Assembly: GCF_032362555.1 (NCBI RefSeq)
Contig: NC_083530.1
Location: 1,394,001-1,458,000, forward strand
DNA length: 64,000 bases
Source: Amyelois transitella
Lineage: Eukaryota; Arthropoda; Insecta; Lepidoptera; Pyralidae
Reading direction: 5' to 3'
Below the pieces are notes generated by a model. It did not search any database and had not been told where the DNA came from. It was given only the letters and a program-made list of their open reading frames with translations. The translations under genes were made by a program, and so were the position numbers. Position 1 is the first letter of the stretch; each line of letters opens with the position of its first letter. Shown one piece after another: positions 52,945 to 63,858 of this stretch.

Positions 52945-53225
52945 AAACTAGTTATAAAGTTGGTATTCTTCTTTTAGGCGACATGCTAGCGACCTGTCAC
53001 TATTTGAATCTCAATTTTATCATTGAGCCAAACAGCTGAACGTGCGTATCAGTCTTAAGACTGTTGGCTCTGTCTACTCCGTATATGTTTGTATGTATAT
53101 ACATATTATATGTATGTATGTATGTATGTACGTATTAAGTAAGTATGCAAAGATCGTGTCAAGTGGGAAGATGCAGTCTCTGCCTACCCCTCCGGGAATG
53201 GAGCGTGATATTATAAGTATGTAGG
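52945..53225 (+). repeat. Family A element and family E LINE tail
   Basis: 52945-53130 ends in a long TATG run; 53145-53225 is the LINE 3' end (GTCTCTGCCTACCCCTCCGG). Confidence 0.7.
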
Positions 53226-53229
53226 TATA

Positions 53230-54480
53230 TGTAAAAATGAAAGTGCACATTTTGCTGGGTGGCTTAGTGACGGGAATCTCATCGCCATAATAGAATCTTA
53301 AGTTTAGACATTCTCTTGAAGACTTTTAGAATGTTAAATTTTGTTGTTTTTTACTGTATTTGTAATTCTGTCTGTATTTTTGACTGTTTGTGCCACAATA
53401 AATGAAAAAAAAAAAGTTAGTCATGCCCCACGGAGTTGTCTGGTAAGTTAGAAAAGGACCAATAAATAGCACGGCATATTATGTGATTGTTTTCTTGACT
53501 GATTGAAGCATGTCCGCAATATAATTTCAAGTCCAATTCACTCCCCAAACAAGTTTACTCGATGACGTGTCTCGTAAATTTTAAACTGACTTTAACTGCA
53601 GAAGTTCCAGAAAGTTCGACTGGAATATATATATATTAGACAGTTGCGGTGAAACTACTGAATAATGTATCAGTTTGCACTAATGACTTCCTCGGATGCG
53701 AGCCAATAATACGGATTTATGGTTGATACTGGTGCTACGTGATTTGTACTTATTAGACGAAAAAAATACGCTCAATGTCCGGAATTCTATATAATCCGTT
53801 AAATTATTTTTTTAAATTTTGCTACTCGTAGTGAATTTCGGGAGTTAAAAGTTCGTTGATATGTCGGGAATAATTTCATTTCAAATGTTTAATGTAAATA
53901 GGTGTCAAATGTTTTTGTCCAAGCGAGTAACTCGCTTCAGAATCATTTGAGACCGAACTTGAACGATATTCCAGCTTCTTTATTTAAACAGATGCCTTTA
54001 ATACTGGCCGTTAGTAAACTGTAAAAAAAATGCTAATGAAACTGTTAATTATGTAATTGAGGAGAATTTAATTACTCGTTCCTAACTTAACAATGATAAC
54101 TGAGGCGAATTTCGACCACTGAATTCGAAAAATAAAATTTAGAATTGACCAACGAAAACAAATCGAATCAAGCCATTGGCTTTTCGGTGCGCCGCCATCG
54201 TCGGTTTCAAAAATAGAACTGCACAATTGCACATTCTTTATTTGAATTCCTCTTGAAACTAACATGGGAGGGAATTTCGTTAACGTATTCGCAAAATAAT
54301 CGTTTAATGTTGGCTGTTTAGCACATAATAACCACTGTTTCTTGTTAACATACACGTTAGCGTCTAGTCGGATGTGTTAACGGGTTGACGGGCTGTGTAA
54401 ACAAAGCCCCAGATGCTGTATCTGAAGCTATCGGCTCGTTGGAAATATAAGTACCTGATGTATACAGATTATTCATGTAA
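53230..54480. other. Non-coding stretch, no feature recognised
   Basis: AT-rich sequence without a repeat family that I know. A minus-strand 95-codon ORF (54068-54355) shows no domain, and I treat it as chance. Confidence 0.35.
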
Positions 54481-54486
54481 CGATTG

Positions 54487-54910
54487 GTGTCGTGTGGTTC
54501 CCGGCACCAATAGAAAAAAATAACAGGACCTAACTCTCAACTCTTTGCCATAGATGTAGTAAAAGGCGACTAAGGGATAGGCGTATAAACTTGGGATTCT
54601 TCTTTTAGGCGCTGGGCTAGCAACCTGTCACTATTTGAATCATAATTCTGTCATTAAGCCAAACAGCTGACCTCGGTCACGTGTCACCAATAGAAAAAAA
54701 TAATAGGACCACTCTCAACTCTTTCCCATGGATGTCGTAAAAGGCGACTAAGAGATAGCCACCTGTCTCTATTTGAATCTCAATTCTATCATTAAGCCAA
54801 ATAGCTGAACGTGGTCATTCAGTCTTTTCGAGACTGTTGGCTCTGTCTACCCCGCGAGGGATATAGACGTGATTATATGAATGTATATGTATATATATAT
54901 ATATATATAT
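54487..54910 (+). repeat. Two family A elements and a TA microsatellite
   Basis: 54487-54690 and 54691-54890 are consecutive copies. Both begin with ACCAATAGAAAAAAATAACA-like sequence, so the second may be an internal duplication. (TA)n follows at about 54892-54910. Confidence 0.75.
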
Positions 54911-55034
54911 GTATAATATACGTGTCTGAAAATAACCGAGATGACTAACTTGAACGCGTTTACGAACTGATTCATCGGAATCAGAACACAAAGGGACGTA
55001 GATGTGGGGAATGTTGGCTTCCACTGTTTATAGT

Positions 55035-55245
55035 AAGTACATACATACATATGGTCACGTCTATGTCCCTTGCGGGGTAGACAGAGCCAACAGTCTTGAA
55101 AAGACAGAATAGACACGTTCAGCTATTTGGCTTAATGATAGAATTGAGATTCAAATAGTGACAGCTTGCTAGCCCATCGCCTAAAAGAAGAATCTCAAGT
55201 TTATAAGCCTACCCCTTAGTCGCCTTTTACGACATCCAAAGTTTA
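55035..55245 (-). repeat. Family A element, 5' truncated
   Basis: ACATACATATGGTCACGTCT ... CGCCTTTTACGACATCCAAA. Confidence 0.8.
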
Positions 55246-55558
55246 TAAGTAGGACCAAGCCTAACACATCTGTGAAAACCGCATTTAAATAGAAGCAATA
55301 GTTGTCGGGTTTTGCGAGTACAAACATACATACACACACAGACAGACAGAAATTCTAAAAATTATATATTAAATTTCATGTAATCGCTGTTGGTTTCTAA
55401 AAATTAAATAAAAATAATTGTTGTCGCCGAAATGGATATACATACATACCATGATATCCCATCGAGGCGCGAACAATAAGAGTTAGTCATGGCTTATCCA
55501 AATTTAGTTAATTATAATCGTAATATTCGTCAATGCAAATTGGCTAAGTTCACTTTTC

Positions 55559-56085
55559 TTATCTATACTAATATTATAAAGCAGAATAAATAAAATAAAT
55601 ATATACGGGACAAATTACACAGATTGAGTTAGCCTCGAAGTAAGTTCGAGACTTGTGTTACGAGATACTAACTCAACGATACTATATTTTATAATAAATA
55701 CTTATTAACTATTATTGATAAACATCCAAGACCCAGGCCAATCAGAAAAAGTTCTTTTCTCATCATGCCCTGGCCGGGATTTGAACCCGGGACCCCCGGT
55801 GTCACAGACAAGCTTACTACCGCTGCGCCACAGAGGCCGTCGAGTGAAGAGTTTGCTTGTTTGTTTGAACGCGCTAATCTCAGGAAGTACTGGTTCGAAT
55901 TGATAAATTATTTTTGTGTTGAATAGACTATTTATCGAGGAAGGCTTTAGGCTATATATAACATTACGCTGCAACTATAAGGAGCGAAGAAATAATGGAG
56001 AATGTGAAAAAAATCGGCGAAAATGATTCATCTTTGAGGGCTTCAGTGATGCCCAAAATAACTATTCCACGCGGACGAAAGTAAA
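55559..56085 (+). mobile_element. Family B element split by a family S SINE
   Basis: Family B starts A|TCTATACTAATATTATAAAG at about 55561, is interrupted by a minus-strand family S SINE at about 55589-55845, and resumes at TGAAGAGTTTGCTTGTTTG through TCCACGCGGACGAA. Confidence 0.75.
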
Positions 56086-56214
56086 GATTATTCTTAACTA
56101 TTAAATGACCAATATTTGCATAAATATGGTCACCCAGGTTATTATGTGATAGGAAAATTCTCATATTTTTTCACGGTAATCCATTAAATATTTCCAAATA
56201 AAAAAAAAAATCCG

Positions 56215-56862
56215 GATGGCGTAAATGTTACTAAGGGATAGGCTTATAAACTTCGGATCCTTTTAGGCGATGGGCTAGCAGCCTGTCACTATTTTAATCT
56301 CAATTTTCCATTATGATTCCGACGTGGTCATAACGCCCTTTCAAAAGACTGTTGGCTCTGTCATCTCCGTAAGGAATAAAAAACGGTATTATGTGTAGTA
56401 CGCGGGTATATTTTCAAAAAAGATCTAGTGTTTCAGATAAAATAAATAAAAAGATACAGAGAAATAGTTAACATATACATACATATATGTATTTGGTCTC
56501 ACATGGTCCGTATATACCGTTAGCTATACTATATGCATGAACGGATGTTCTATACATCCTGTAGTTAATCTATGTGTATAAACTTAGAAGCAAGGCCTTA
56601 AATTTTATTATTATACATATAGTCACGTCTTAATCCCTTGCGGGGGAAACAGAGTCGTGAAAATACTGATAGGCCGCGTTCAGGCGTTTTGGCTTAATGA
56701 TAGAATTGAGATTCAATTAGAGACAGGTTGCTAGCCCATCGCCCAAAAAAAGAATCGCAAGTTTGTAAGCCTATCCCGTAGTGTCCTTTTACGACATCCA
56801 TAGGAAAGAGATGGGGTGGTCCTATTCTTTTTTTTTACTGGTGCCGGGAACCACACGGCACT
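56215..56862. repeat. Family A elements
   Basis: 56215-56400 is a degenerate plus-strand copy; 56610-56862 is a nearly complete minus-strand copy (TAGTCACGTCTTAATCCCTT ... CCGGGAACCACACGGCAC). Confidence 0.75.
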
Positions 56863-57169
56863 CCAATCCTGGATCATGCTCAAAAAGCCCCAGAGAGGGG
56901 AGGATGTAACCGGGACTTACGCCAGGTGGAAGTAGAAGATTCTTCATGAAATCTGAGGGTTCTACAAACTGTAAATAGGTCACAGACACTCTACCAACTC
57001 AGCTAAGACGGATAACGAGATGTAATGGCGCATCCGCGTGGCGTTCGATTTACCTAGACCCACATGTTTCTTGTACAGGCGCGTCGTAATGTTGTTCGGT
57101 ATAAATGCTCCCAAGATTAAGTAGTGAAGTATGTTAATAAGAGCAGAGTGAGAATAAATACCTCTGCAT

Positions 57170-57625
57170 ATATATATATACTAATGTTATAAAGCTGAAG
57201 AGTTTGTTTGAACGCGCTAATCTCAGGAACTACTGGTTCGAATTGAAAAATTATTTTTGTATTGTTCTTATCTCTAAAACAATATGAATTTGATAACCAA
57301 CCCGCCCTTAACTGTTGCTAAAGCCAGGTCCTTTGCAAACACCAATTAACTTGAGTTTGTGACAATGGTGAGGTAATTGTTTGCTTAACCCGACTAGATT
57401 TTACTTGCCCCTTTTGGGAGGTTTTTGACCGCCTTAAAAAAGGTGGTTCTCAGTTTGAAATTTATGTATGTGTTTTTATGTTTGTATGTATGTTTGCCTG
57501 TGATTATAGCGCGTTTCGCTGAATTCTAATTTTGATGCGGTTTTTAGGAAAGTGTTTGTTACACTCTGGAGTAGGTTTTAGAAATTTAACCGACTTCAAA
57601 AAAAGGTGGATATCGATTGTAGGCG
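57170..57625 (+). repeat. Family B fragment and family J repeat
   Basis: 57170-57265 is the 5' part of family B. 57410-57625 is family J (AAAAAAGGTGGTTCTCAGTT, TAGAAATTTAACCGACTTC). Confidence 0.55.
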
Positions 57626-57670
57626 GTTCTCTTATCAATTGTAATGATGATGAAAATCAGATTTTGTATT

Positions 57671-57714
57671 ATGCTAATATTTTGTGATATGTACATATCA
57701 CAAAATATTGGCAT
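57671..57714. repeat. Near-perfect 44-bp palindrome
   Basis: 57676-57709 is an exact palindrome (AATATTTTGTGATATG, TA, then its complement). The next base pair outwards is mismatched; pairing then continues for four more bases. Confidence 0.85.
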
Positions 57715-57990
57715 TATCAACTTGGGATTCTTCTTAAAGGCGATGGGCCAGCCAGCTGCAACTATTTGAATATCAATTCCATTGTAAACCCTTACAACTA
57801 AACGTAGACTTCGGTCTTTTCAAGACTATTAGCTCTGTCTACACCACAAGGGATATAGACGTAATAATGTTTGTATGTACACACTTTATGTAAACCCTTA
57901 CAACTAAACGTAGACTTCGGTCTTTTCAAGACTGTTGGCTCTGTCTACACCACAAGGGATAAAGATGTGATAATGTTAGTTCGCGACTGT
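57715..57990 (+). repeat. Family A variant with tandem 3' part
   Basis: AACCCTTACAACTAAACGTA ... GTCTACACCACAAGGGATA occurs twice (about 57787-57870 and 57896-57980) with few differences. Confidence 0.75.
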
Positions 57991-58304
57991 ACATACCTAC
58001 ATAATGCAATGTAATCGACCACTGTTGTCGGTCTTGTTGTGCAATCTACAGCTGTGCCTGTTGTAATACCCCATCGTTACGGCGGGGTGTTCCAAGTGGC
58101 TTTAGAATTATTATAATTGGTATAGATCAATGTTGTTTCTTTAAAAAATGATAAAATGTAATAGAACAACACAAGGCCTATTACAGATACAAAATCAGAC
58201 GTTTTGGAAACATTAGGGTGGTAATTTTATCTTTCTAGCTAGGATGACATAAAATTATGATAAATTTATTAATTTAAATATTCAAATATTTTGCTGACGT
58301 TACT

Positions 58305-58765
58305 TTAAGCAACCTGTCACTATTTAAATCTCAATTCTATCATTAAGCCAAACAGCTGAAAGGGGCCGTTCAGTTTTTCAAGACTGTTGGCCCTGTCTAC
58401 CCCGCAAGGGATATAGACGTGATTATATGTATGTATGTATGTTACACATCTACTTGCCTGAATGACTGAATCTGAATCCGTTAAAAGTCACAAGAAAGAA
58501 AATGGCGTAACGCTATTGATGGATGCATAATAAAATGCAAGTCAATGAATTCGATGAAAACAATACATAGTTCTGATGAATATTAAGATGCGCATGTTGA
58601 TCGATTATACTGAACTAATCGATTTCATTCAATCGATCGTTTGTGGCATCGGACCGTTTCATGTAGTATTTGTTTATAAGCTTGTTTGTCAATAGTACGA
58701 AATCTTCGATAATGAATGGACTCTGTCTATTTCGTAAGGGATATAGACGTGTTTATATGTATGTT
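58305..58765 (+). repeat. Family A fragments
   Basis: 58305-58445 is a 3' half with a good TATG tail; 58725-58765 holds only the tail (CTATTTCGTAAGGGATATAG). Confidence 0.65.
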
Positions 58766-58888
58766 ATCTTAGACGAATAAGAAAAAATTCCCACGTGTGA
58801 TGTGAATCAACTTAAAAAAAACAGCCAACAAAACAAACAACACACGACAATATGTGACGAGTACATATGTTCGTGTAACATAACACTG

Positions 58889-58910
58889 ACCCAGATGACG
58901 TCATCTGGGT
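58889..58910. promoter_or_regulatory. 22-bp perfect palindrome centred on TGACGTCA
   Basis: ACCCAGATGAC and its exact complement meet at a consensus cAMP-response element (TGACGTCA), in a unique-looking stretch. No adjacent gene is recognised, so its role is unknown. Confidence 0.55.
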
Positions 58911-59184
58911 AATGACGATACCGCTGAAGTGGAAAATGGTGAAACCCCACCAATTCGCGAAGGCAACACGAGCTATTGGACTTTTTCTGGCAAATGAGCG
59001 TATTTAATTTGGCCGCGTAGGTGTAGATTTAGGGTAGGCTTCTGTGAATAGGCATTAGGTTATAGTTTCAGCCTCCCTGACACCTGAAATTCGGAATGTA
59101 AGGATGCGCTTTTGGTAGAGTTTTAATTTCCATTTAATCGCTTCCTAAGAAATGAACAGGAAGCGATGGAGACTTGTTACGTAC

Positions 59185-59430
59185 ATTTAATCACGTCTTT
59201 ATCCCGTACTGAGTAGACAGAGAAAAGAATCACGAAAAGACTAAAAAGCCACGATCAGCCGTGTGACATAATGATGGAATTGAGATTGAAATAGCTAGAC
59301 AATCTCCTAAAAGAAGAATCCCAAATTTATAAGCCTATCCCTTAGTCGCCTTTTACGACATCCATGGGAACGAGATGGTGTGGTCCTATTCTTTTTTCTA
59401 TTGGTGCCGGGAACCACACGGCCACAAACC
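59185..59430 (-). repeat. Family A element
   Basis: TTTAATCACGTCTTTATCCC ... CCGGGAACCACACGGCCAC, nearly full. Confidence 0.8.
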
Positions 59431-59534
59431 ACTGTATTAAATACTCCGTGTATAATTTTCTGTAAAGTATAGAATAGATTTATTTTCAAAATTGGACACA
59501 AGGTATCACTTATTGACGTCACATCACTTAAATC

Positions 59535-59650
59535 TAATTATAACTACTACCGCTTCCGAAGCGCGTGTGTAGAAGAAGCGGCGGAACAAACTACAATGCA
59601 GCATTTTCGTCGGACGTCAATATACAAATATAGATCTCTCAAATCTAAAT
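59535..59650 (-). repeat. Family G fragment
   Basis: ACTACCGCTTCCGAAGCGCG, AGAAGAAGCGGCGGAACAAA and CGTCGGACGTCAATATAC match the variant at 18395. Confidence 0.65.
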
Positions 59651-59689
59651 CATGAACGAATGCACTTTGTCTACATTAAAAAAACACTG

Positions 59690-59948
59690 TACATACATAC
59701 ATACATAACATCACGCCTCTTTCCCGGAGCGGTAGGCAAAACTACCTCTTTCCACTTGCCACGATCTCTGCATATTTCCTTCGCTTCATCCACATTCATA
59801 ACTCTCTTCATGCAAGCTCGGCGGTTTCGGGTACTTTTGACCCGACCCTTTACCAGGACGTCCTTAATTTGATCAAGATACGTTCGTCTAGGTCTTCCCA
59901 CTCCGACCTTTCCCTCCACATTCTCCTTGTATATCTGCTTAGTCAACA
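59690..59948 (-). mobile_element. Family E LINE, C-terminal coding end
   Basis: On the minus strand it encodes LTKQIYKENVEGKVGVGRPR, TYLDQIKDVLVKGRVKSTRN, RACMKRVMNVDEAKEICRDR, then the TATG tail. Few disruptions, so relatively young. Confidence 0.75.
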
Positions 59949-60224
59949 CTGTACATAAATAAGTTAATACGGAAGAATGAACGGATATATATATACCTGG
60001 GTGATGCTATCAATAACCATTTTAATGGTGCACCAACTCCGAGCAGGAAATTAAGCAGTGCAGCGCAGAAATGGGCCGTTGCTTGGGACGATGACCTAGA
60101 TACGAGTCATAATGGTACACTAAGTTATGAAAGATTGAGTTGAAATTATAAGCTTCTTGGGTCTGAAGGCATTTTTTTTTTAATTTTGTTCAGTCTCGCA
60201 TTGAAATTTATTGAATTTCTTCAG

Positions 60225-60605
60225 GTACATACATATTTTCATGTCTACATCCCTTGCGGCGTAGACAGAGCCAACAGTCGCGAAAAGACTGAAAGGCCAC
60301 GTTCAGCTGTTTGACTTTATGATAGAAATGAGATTCAAATAGTGACAGGTTTCTAGCCCATCGCCTAAAAGAAGAATCCCAAGTTTATAAGCCTTTCCCT
60401 TAGTCGCCTTTAACGACATCAATGGGAAAGTTATGGAGTGGTCGTATAGTTAAGTTCCGGGAACCACACGGTACTTAATACACGTCCTTAATAATGTTGG
60501 TAAAAAAATGTGCAAAATAGCTAAACGTGGCCTATCAATGTTTTCGAGACTGTTGGCTCTGTCTGCCCCACAACGGATATAGACGTGACCATATGTATGT
60601 ATGTA
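60225..60605. repeat. Family A elements
   Basis: 60225-60480 minus-strand copy; 60515-60605 plus-strand 3' third (AATAGCTAAACGTGGCCTAT ... TATGTATGTATG). Confidence 0.75.
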
Positions 60606-60734
60606 AAATGGCATAAAGCATTAAACATTGCGCTTCAGGAACTGGAGCGTGGGGACTTCAGAACGTTGTCCCAGTTGTGAACTACGTTTAGTTACGCGAA
60701 GGGTTAACGTTGAGCTAGCGAAAGAGGACAAATA

Positions 60735-60959
60735 AATAAATAAATATAAATATATATGGGACAAATTACACTGACTGAGTTACCCTCGAAGTAAGTTCGA
60801 GACTTGTGTTACGAGATACTAACTCAACGATACTGTATTTTATAATAAATACTTATATAGATAAACATCCAAGACTTATTGTCTCCTCATGGCCGGGATT
60901 CGAACCCGGGACCTTCGATGTCACAGACAAGCGTTCTACCGCAGCGCCACAGAGGCCGT
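60735..60959 (-). repeat. Family S tRNA-headed SINE
   Basis: Minus-strand head GGCCTCTGTGGCGCTGCGGT, B-box GGGTTCGAATCCCGG, body and TATATTTATATTTATT tail. Shorter in the middle than 33111-33353. Confidence 0.8.
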
Positions 60960-61269
60960 CAAAGGACAAGTGTATAACATTTTTTTTTTTATTGATCCAT
61001 CCTTTTGGCGCGTATAATAGTGACTTATTTTGATTATCCACACAAGTGTGATTAATATGAAGGTGTCTATGTGCGTTTGTTTGTTCGTATTTCACGTCAA
61101 AAGCTATTGTAACCATATTCAAGGAATAAATTATTATGATTATTTATAAATACAGAACTCCGTGTAATTTTCATAGGAACTGTAAAGTGTAGGGTAAAGT
61201 GGACTTCTCACGCGGGCGAGGCAGCGGGCAATAGGGAATAAATAGTAATTAAAGATGTAATAACCATAA

Positions 61270-61725
61270 CAATAATAGTCAAAAGTATCCGAAACCGCCG
61301 AGCTTGCATGAAGAGACGTGATTTTATGAATGTATATATATGTATAATAGTGATCTCTTATCATCGACGCCTGCTATCTTTACACAGCAAAGTTTCATGA
61401 GCGTGTGTATTTTATTGCTAACTTTATTCCGTCAGGCGTGGAAAACGATACCGAAGTACATATGTACCTCCACACATACATATGATCACGTCTAAATCCC
61501 TTGCGAGGTAGACAGAGCCAACAGTCTTGAAATGACAAAGGCCACGTTGAGCTGTCTTGGTCAATAATAGAATTGAGATTCAAAAAGTGACAGGTTGGTA
61601 GCCTACCGTCTAAAATAAGAATCTCAAGTATATAAGCTTATCCCTTAGTCGCCTTTTACGACATCCATGGGGAAAGAAATGGAGTAGTCCAATTATTTTT
61701 CTATTGGTGCCGGGAACCACACAAA
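61270..61725. repeat. Family E fragment and family A element
   Basis: 61270-61340 holds GAAACCGCCGAGCTTGCATG joined directly to a TATG tail (internal deletion). 61475-61725 is a minus-strand family A copy. Confidence 0.65.
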
Positions 61726-61840
61726 GATCGAAATATCTTTTTATTTGAACAATGTGTAATTTATATAATGTAGGTATGTGTGTGGTAGTTTTAAGTCCAT
61801 TAGCTGGAGTATTAATTAATGTTTTATTTCTTCTGTCACA

Positions 61841-61911
61841 GGTAATAATTCAGATTTTCATTTGACCAAAAAAGCTACATGCATATCTGGTATGTTGAAA
61901 AAATTATGGTA
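61841..61911 (+). CDS. Possible exon of an unidentified gene
   Basis: A strong polypyrimidine tract and acceptor (TTTATTTCTTCTGTCACAG) are followed by about 60 bases and a strong donor, AAATTATG|GTAAGTA. The preferred frame reads NNSDFHLTKKATCISGMLKK and needs a phase-1 upstream exon. A second acceptor 12 bases further (AATTCAG) would join the ATGAG exon at 49893 in frame as MRFSFDQKSYMHIWYVEKIM. I recognise neither reading. Boundaries are approximate. Confidence 0.35.
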
Positions 61912-61936
61912 AGTACTATTATTTTGGTTATTTTTA

Positions 61937-61957
61937 GGGGGGGGGGGGGGGGGGGGG
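61937..61957 (+). repeat. G21 homopolymer
   Basis: Twenty-one consecutive G, 26 bases after the putative donor at 61911. A single run in an AT-rich region. Confidence 0.9.
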
Positions 61958-62394
61958 ACTGGACTATACTGGAATTCTGTGAGAGTTGGAAACCCTCTTA
62001 TGTACTATAAAACAAAATAGTAAACATCTTGACAATAAAAAATATTTTTAACATTTTTCTAACAAACAAAACCATGGCAACCGTTGCTATGGCGTAAATA
62101 AATAGACCCTTATTATACCCTTCCTTTTCAACGCGGGTTAGAAAAGTTTATTATCTACTACCGTATGACATAATTGAATAAGTCTGTCGCCCTTATCAGC
62201 TTGACCTAAATACGTCGAGACAATAGTCATTTTGAACCCTATTACGAAAACAATAAGGTTGATGATAACACGATGATATCATGATAAGATAATACTAATC
62301 AGTCAAACAATAACATTGTTTGTAGGAAGTTATTGTACCATAAGGGGAATAACTATAAAAAATGGCTCCTTTAATTTAGTGTAGTTTTATTTGT

Positions 62395-62650
62395 TTGTTT
62401 GTAATACCTTTATTGCACAGAAATTTACACGGTAACAAGAAATAATATATCCTATTAATATTATAAATGCGAAAGTTTGTGAGTATGTCGGTATAGATGT
62501 TTGTTACTCTTTCACGCAAAAACTACTGAACCGATTACGATGAAATTTGGTATGTAGGTAGCTGAAGACCCAGAATAACATATAGGCATTTTTATCCCGG
62601 AGTTCCCGCGGGATTGATTCCACGCGGACGAAGTCGCGGGCGGCCTCTAG
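62395..62650 (+). mobile_element. Family K end and family C Helitron-like element
   Basis: 62395-62449 is TTTGTTTGTTTGTAATACCT with TTATTGCACAG. The family C element 62450-62650 follows (A|TCCTATTAATATTATAAATG...GGCCTCTAG|T). Confidence 0.7.
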
Positions 62651-62749
62651 TATAGTTATATAGATCTCTTCCGGTCAACCGGCAAACAATAAAGGAACTG
62701 GAAAATTAAGTAAAAAATAAAATGGCGTTGTATTTCCATCCTGAGAAAG

Positions 62750-63160
62750 AAAATGTAGTTACAAGAATAGAAAATGGATGTTAAGATGGTTTGGTCATGT
62801 GAAGAGGAGGAATGAAAGCAGGTTGACTAAGCAGGCATACAAGGAGAGTGTGGAGGGAAAGGTCGGAGTGGGAAGACCTAGACGAACGTATCTTGATCAT
62901 ATTTAAGGCAAAGGGTCAAGAGTAACCGAAACCGCCGAGCTTGCATGAGGAGAGTTATGAATGTGAATGAAGCGAAAGAATTATGCAGAGATCGTGGCAA
63001 AGGGACAGATGTAGTCTCTGCCTACCCCTCCGGGAAAAAGGCGTGGCTTGTATGTATGTATATTTCTCTGCCTACCCCTTCGGGAAAAATGCGTGACTTG
63101 TATGTATGTATGTTTCTCTGCCTACCCCTCCGGGAAAAAGGTGTGACTATATGTATGTAA
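62750..63160 (+). mobile_element. Family E LINE end with tandem 3' tails
   Basis: Encodes RWFGHVKRRNESRLTKQAYK and ESVEGKVGVGRPRRTYLDH, then breaks frame, and recovers at ACMRRVMNVNEAKELCRDRG. W-F-G-H-V-x-R-R is typical of the C-terminal part of non-LTR reverse-transcriptase proteins. The last 50 bases (TCTCTGCCTACCCCTCCGGG to TATG) are present three times in a row, at about 63018, 63065 and 63114. Confidence 0.75.
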
Positions 63161-63339
63161 GTTTATTTGTATACCAGCTGTTGCCCGCGGTTTAGTTTAC
63201 GGACATTGTTGTTAAACGTGCATCCTACCGTCTTTTTCCTGGAAGACAGGTATAAGGTACTCTTACGTTCTTCTCAATACTCCGCAAGTCTTTAGGCGTG
63301 CTTTGGTTATTTTTTGTCCGTGATTTTTTCCGCAACATA

Positions 63340-63670
63340 CATACCATACCATAAAATCACGTCTATATCCCTTGCGGGATAGACAGAGCCAGTATTTTCG
63401 AAAGACTGACTGGCCACGTTCAGCTATTCGGCTTAATGGTAGAATTCAAATAGTGACAGGTTGCTAGCCCATCTTCTTAAAGAAGAATCCCAAGTTTATA
63501 AGCCCTTCCCTTAGTCGCCTTTTACTCCATCCATGGGAAAGAGATAGAGTGATCCTATTCTTTTTTCTATTGGTGTAAGGAAACACACGGCAAACGGCTG
63601 GGCCACCTTATACCTACATACATATGGTCACGTCTATGTCCCTTGTGGGGTAGACAGAGCCAAATCATCC
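63340..63670 (-). repeat. Family A elements
   Basis: 63340-63595 nearly full copy; 63615-63670 3' tail only (ACATACATATGGTCACGTCT). Confidence 0.75.
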
Positions 63671-63858
63671 CATAGAAAAATCAAGGCGAGGTGGCACATC
63701 CATCTCTTGAGCCCACTGTACTTACATGACATTCTCACTACCGCAGATTTGTCTCAATAATAACGCAAACAATTCAGTGTCAATTACTATCAAGAAGATT
63801 AGCTCGCGTACAGATGTGACAAAGATATTGTACAGATCATTGCGATACCTAACATATA

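Noticed and set aside
54068..54355. 95-codon minus-strand ORF
   Set aside because: No domain, no splice context, no start context; treated as chance.
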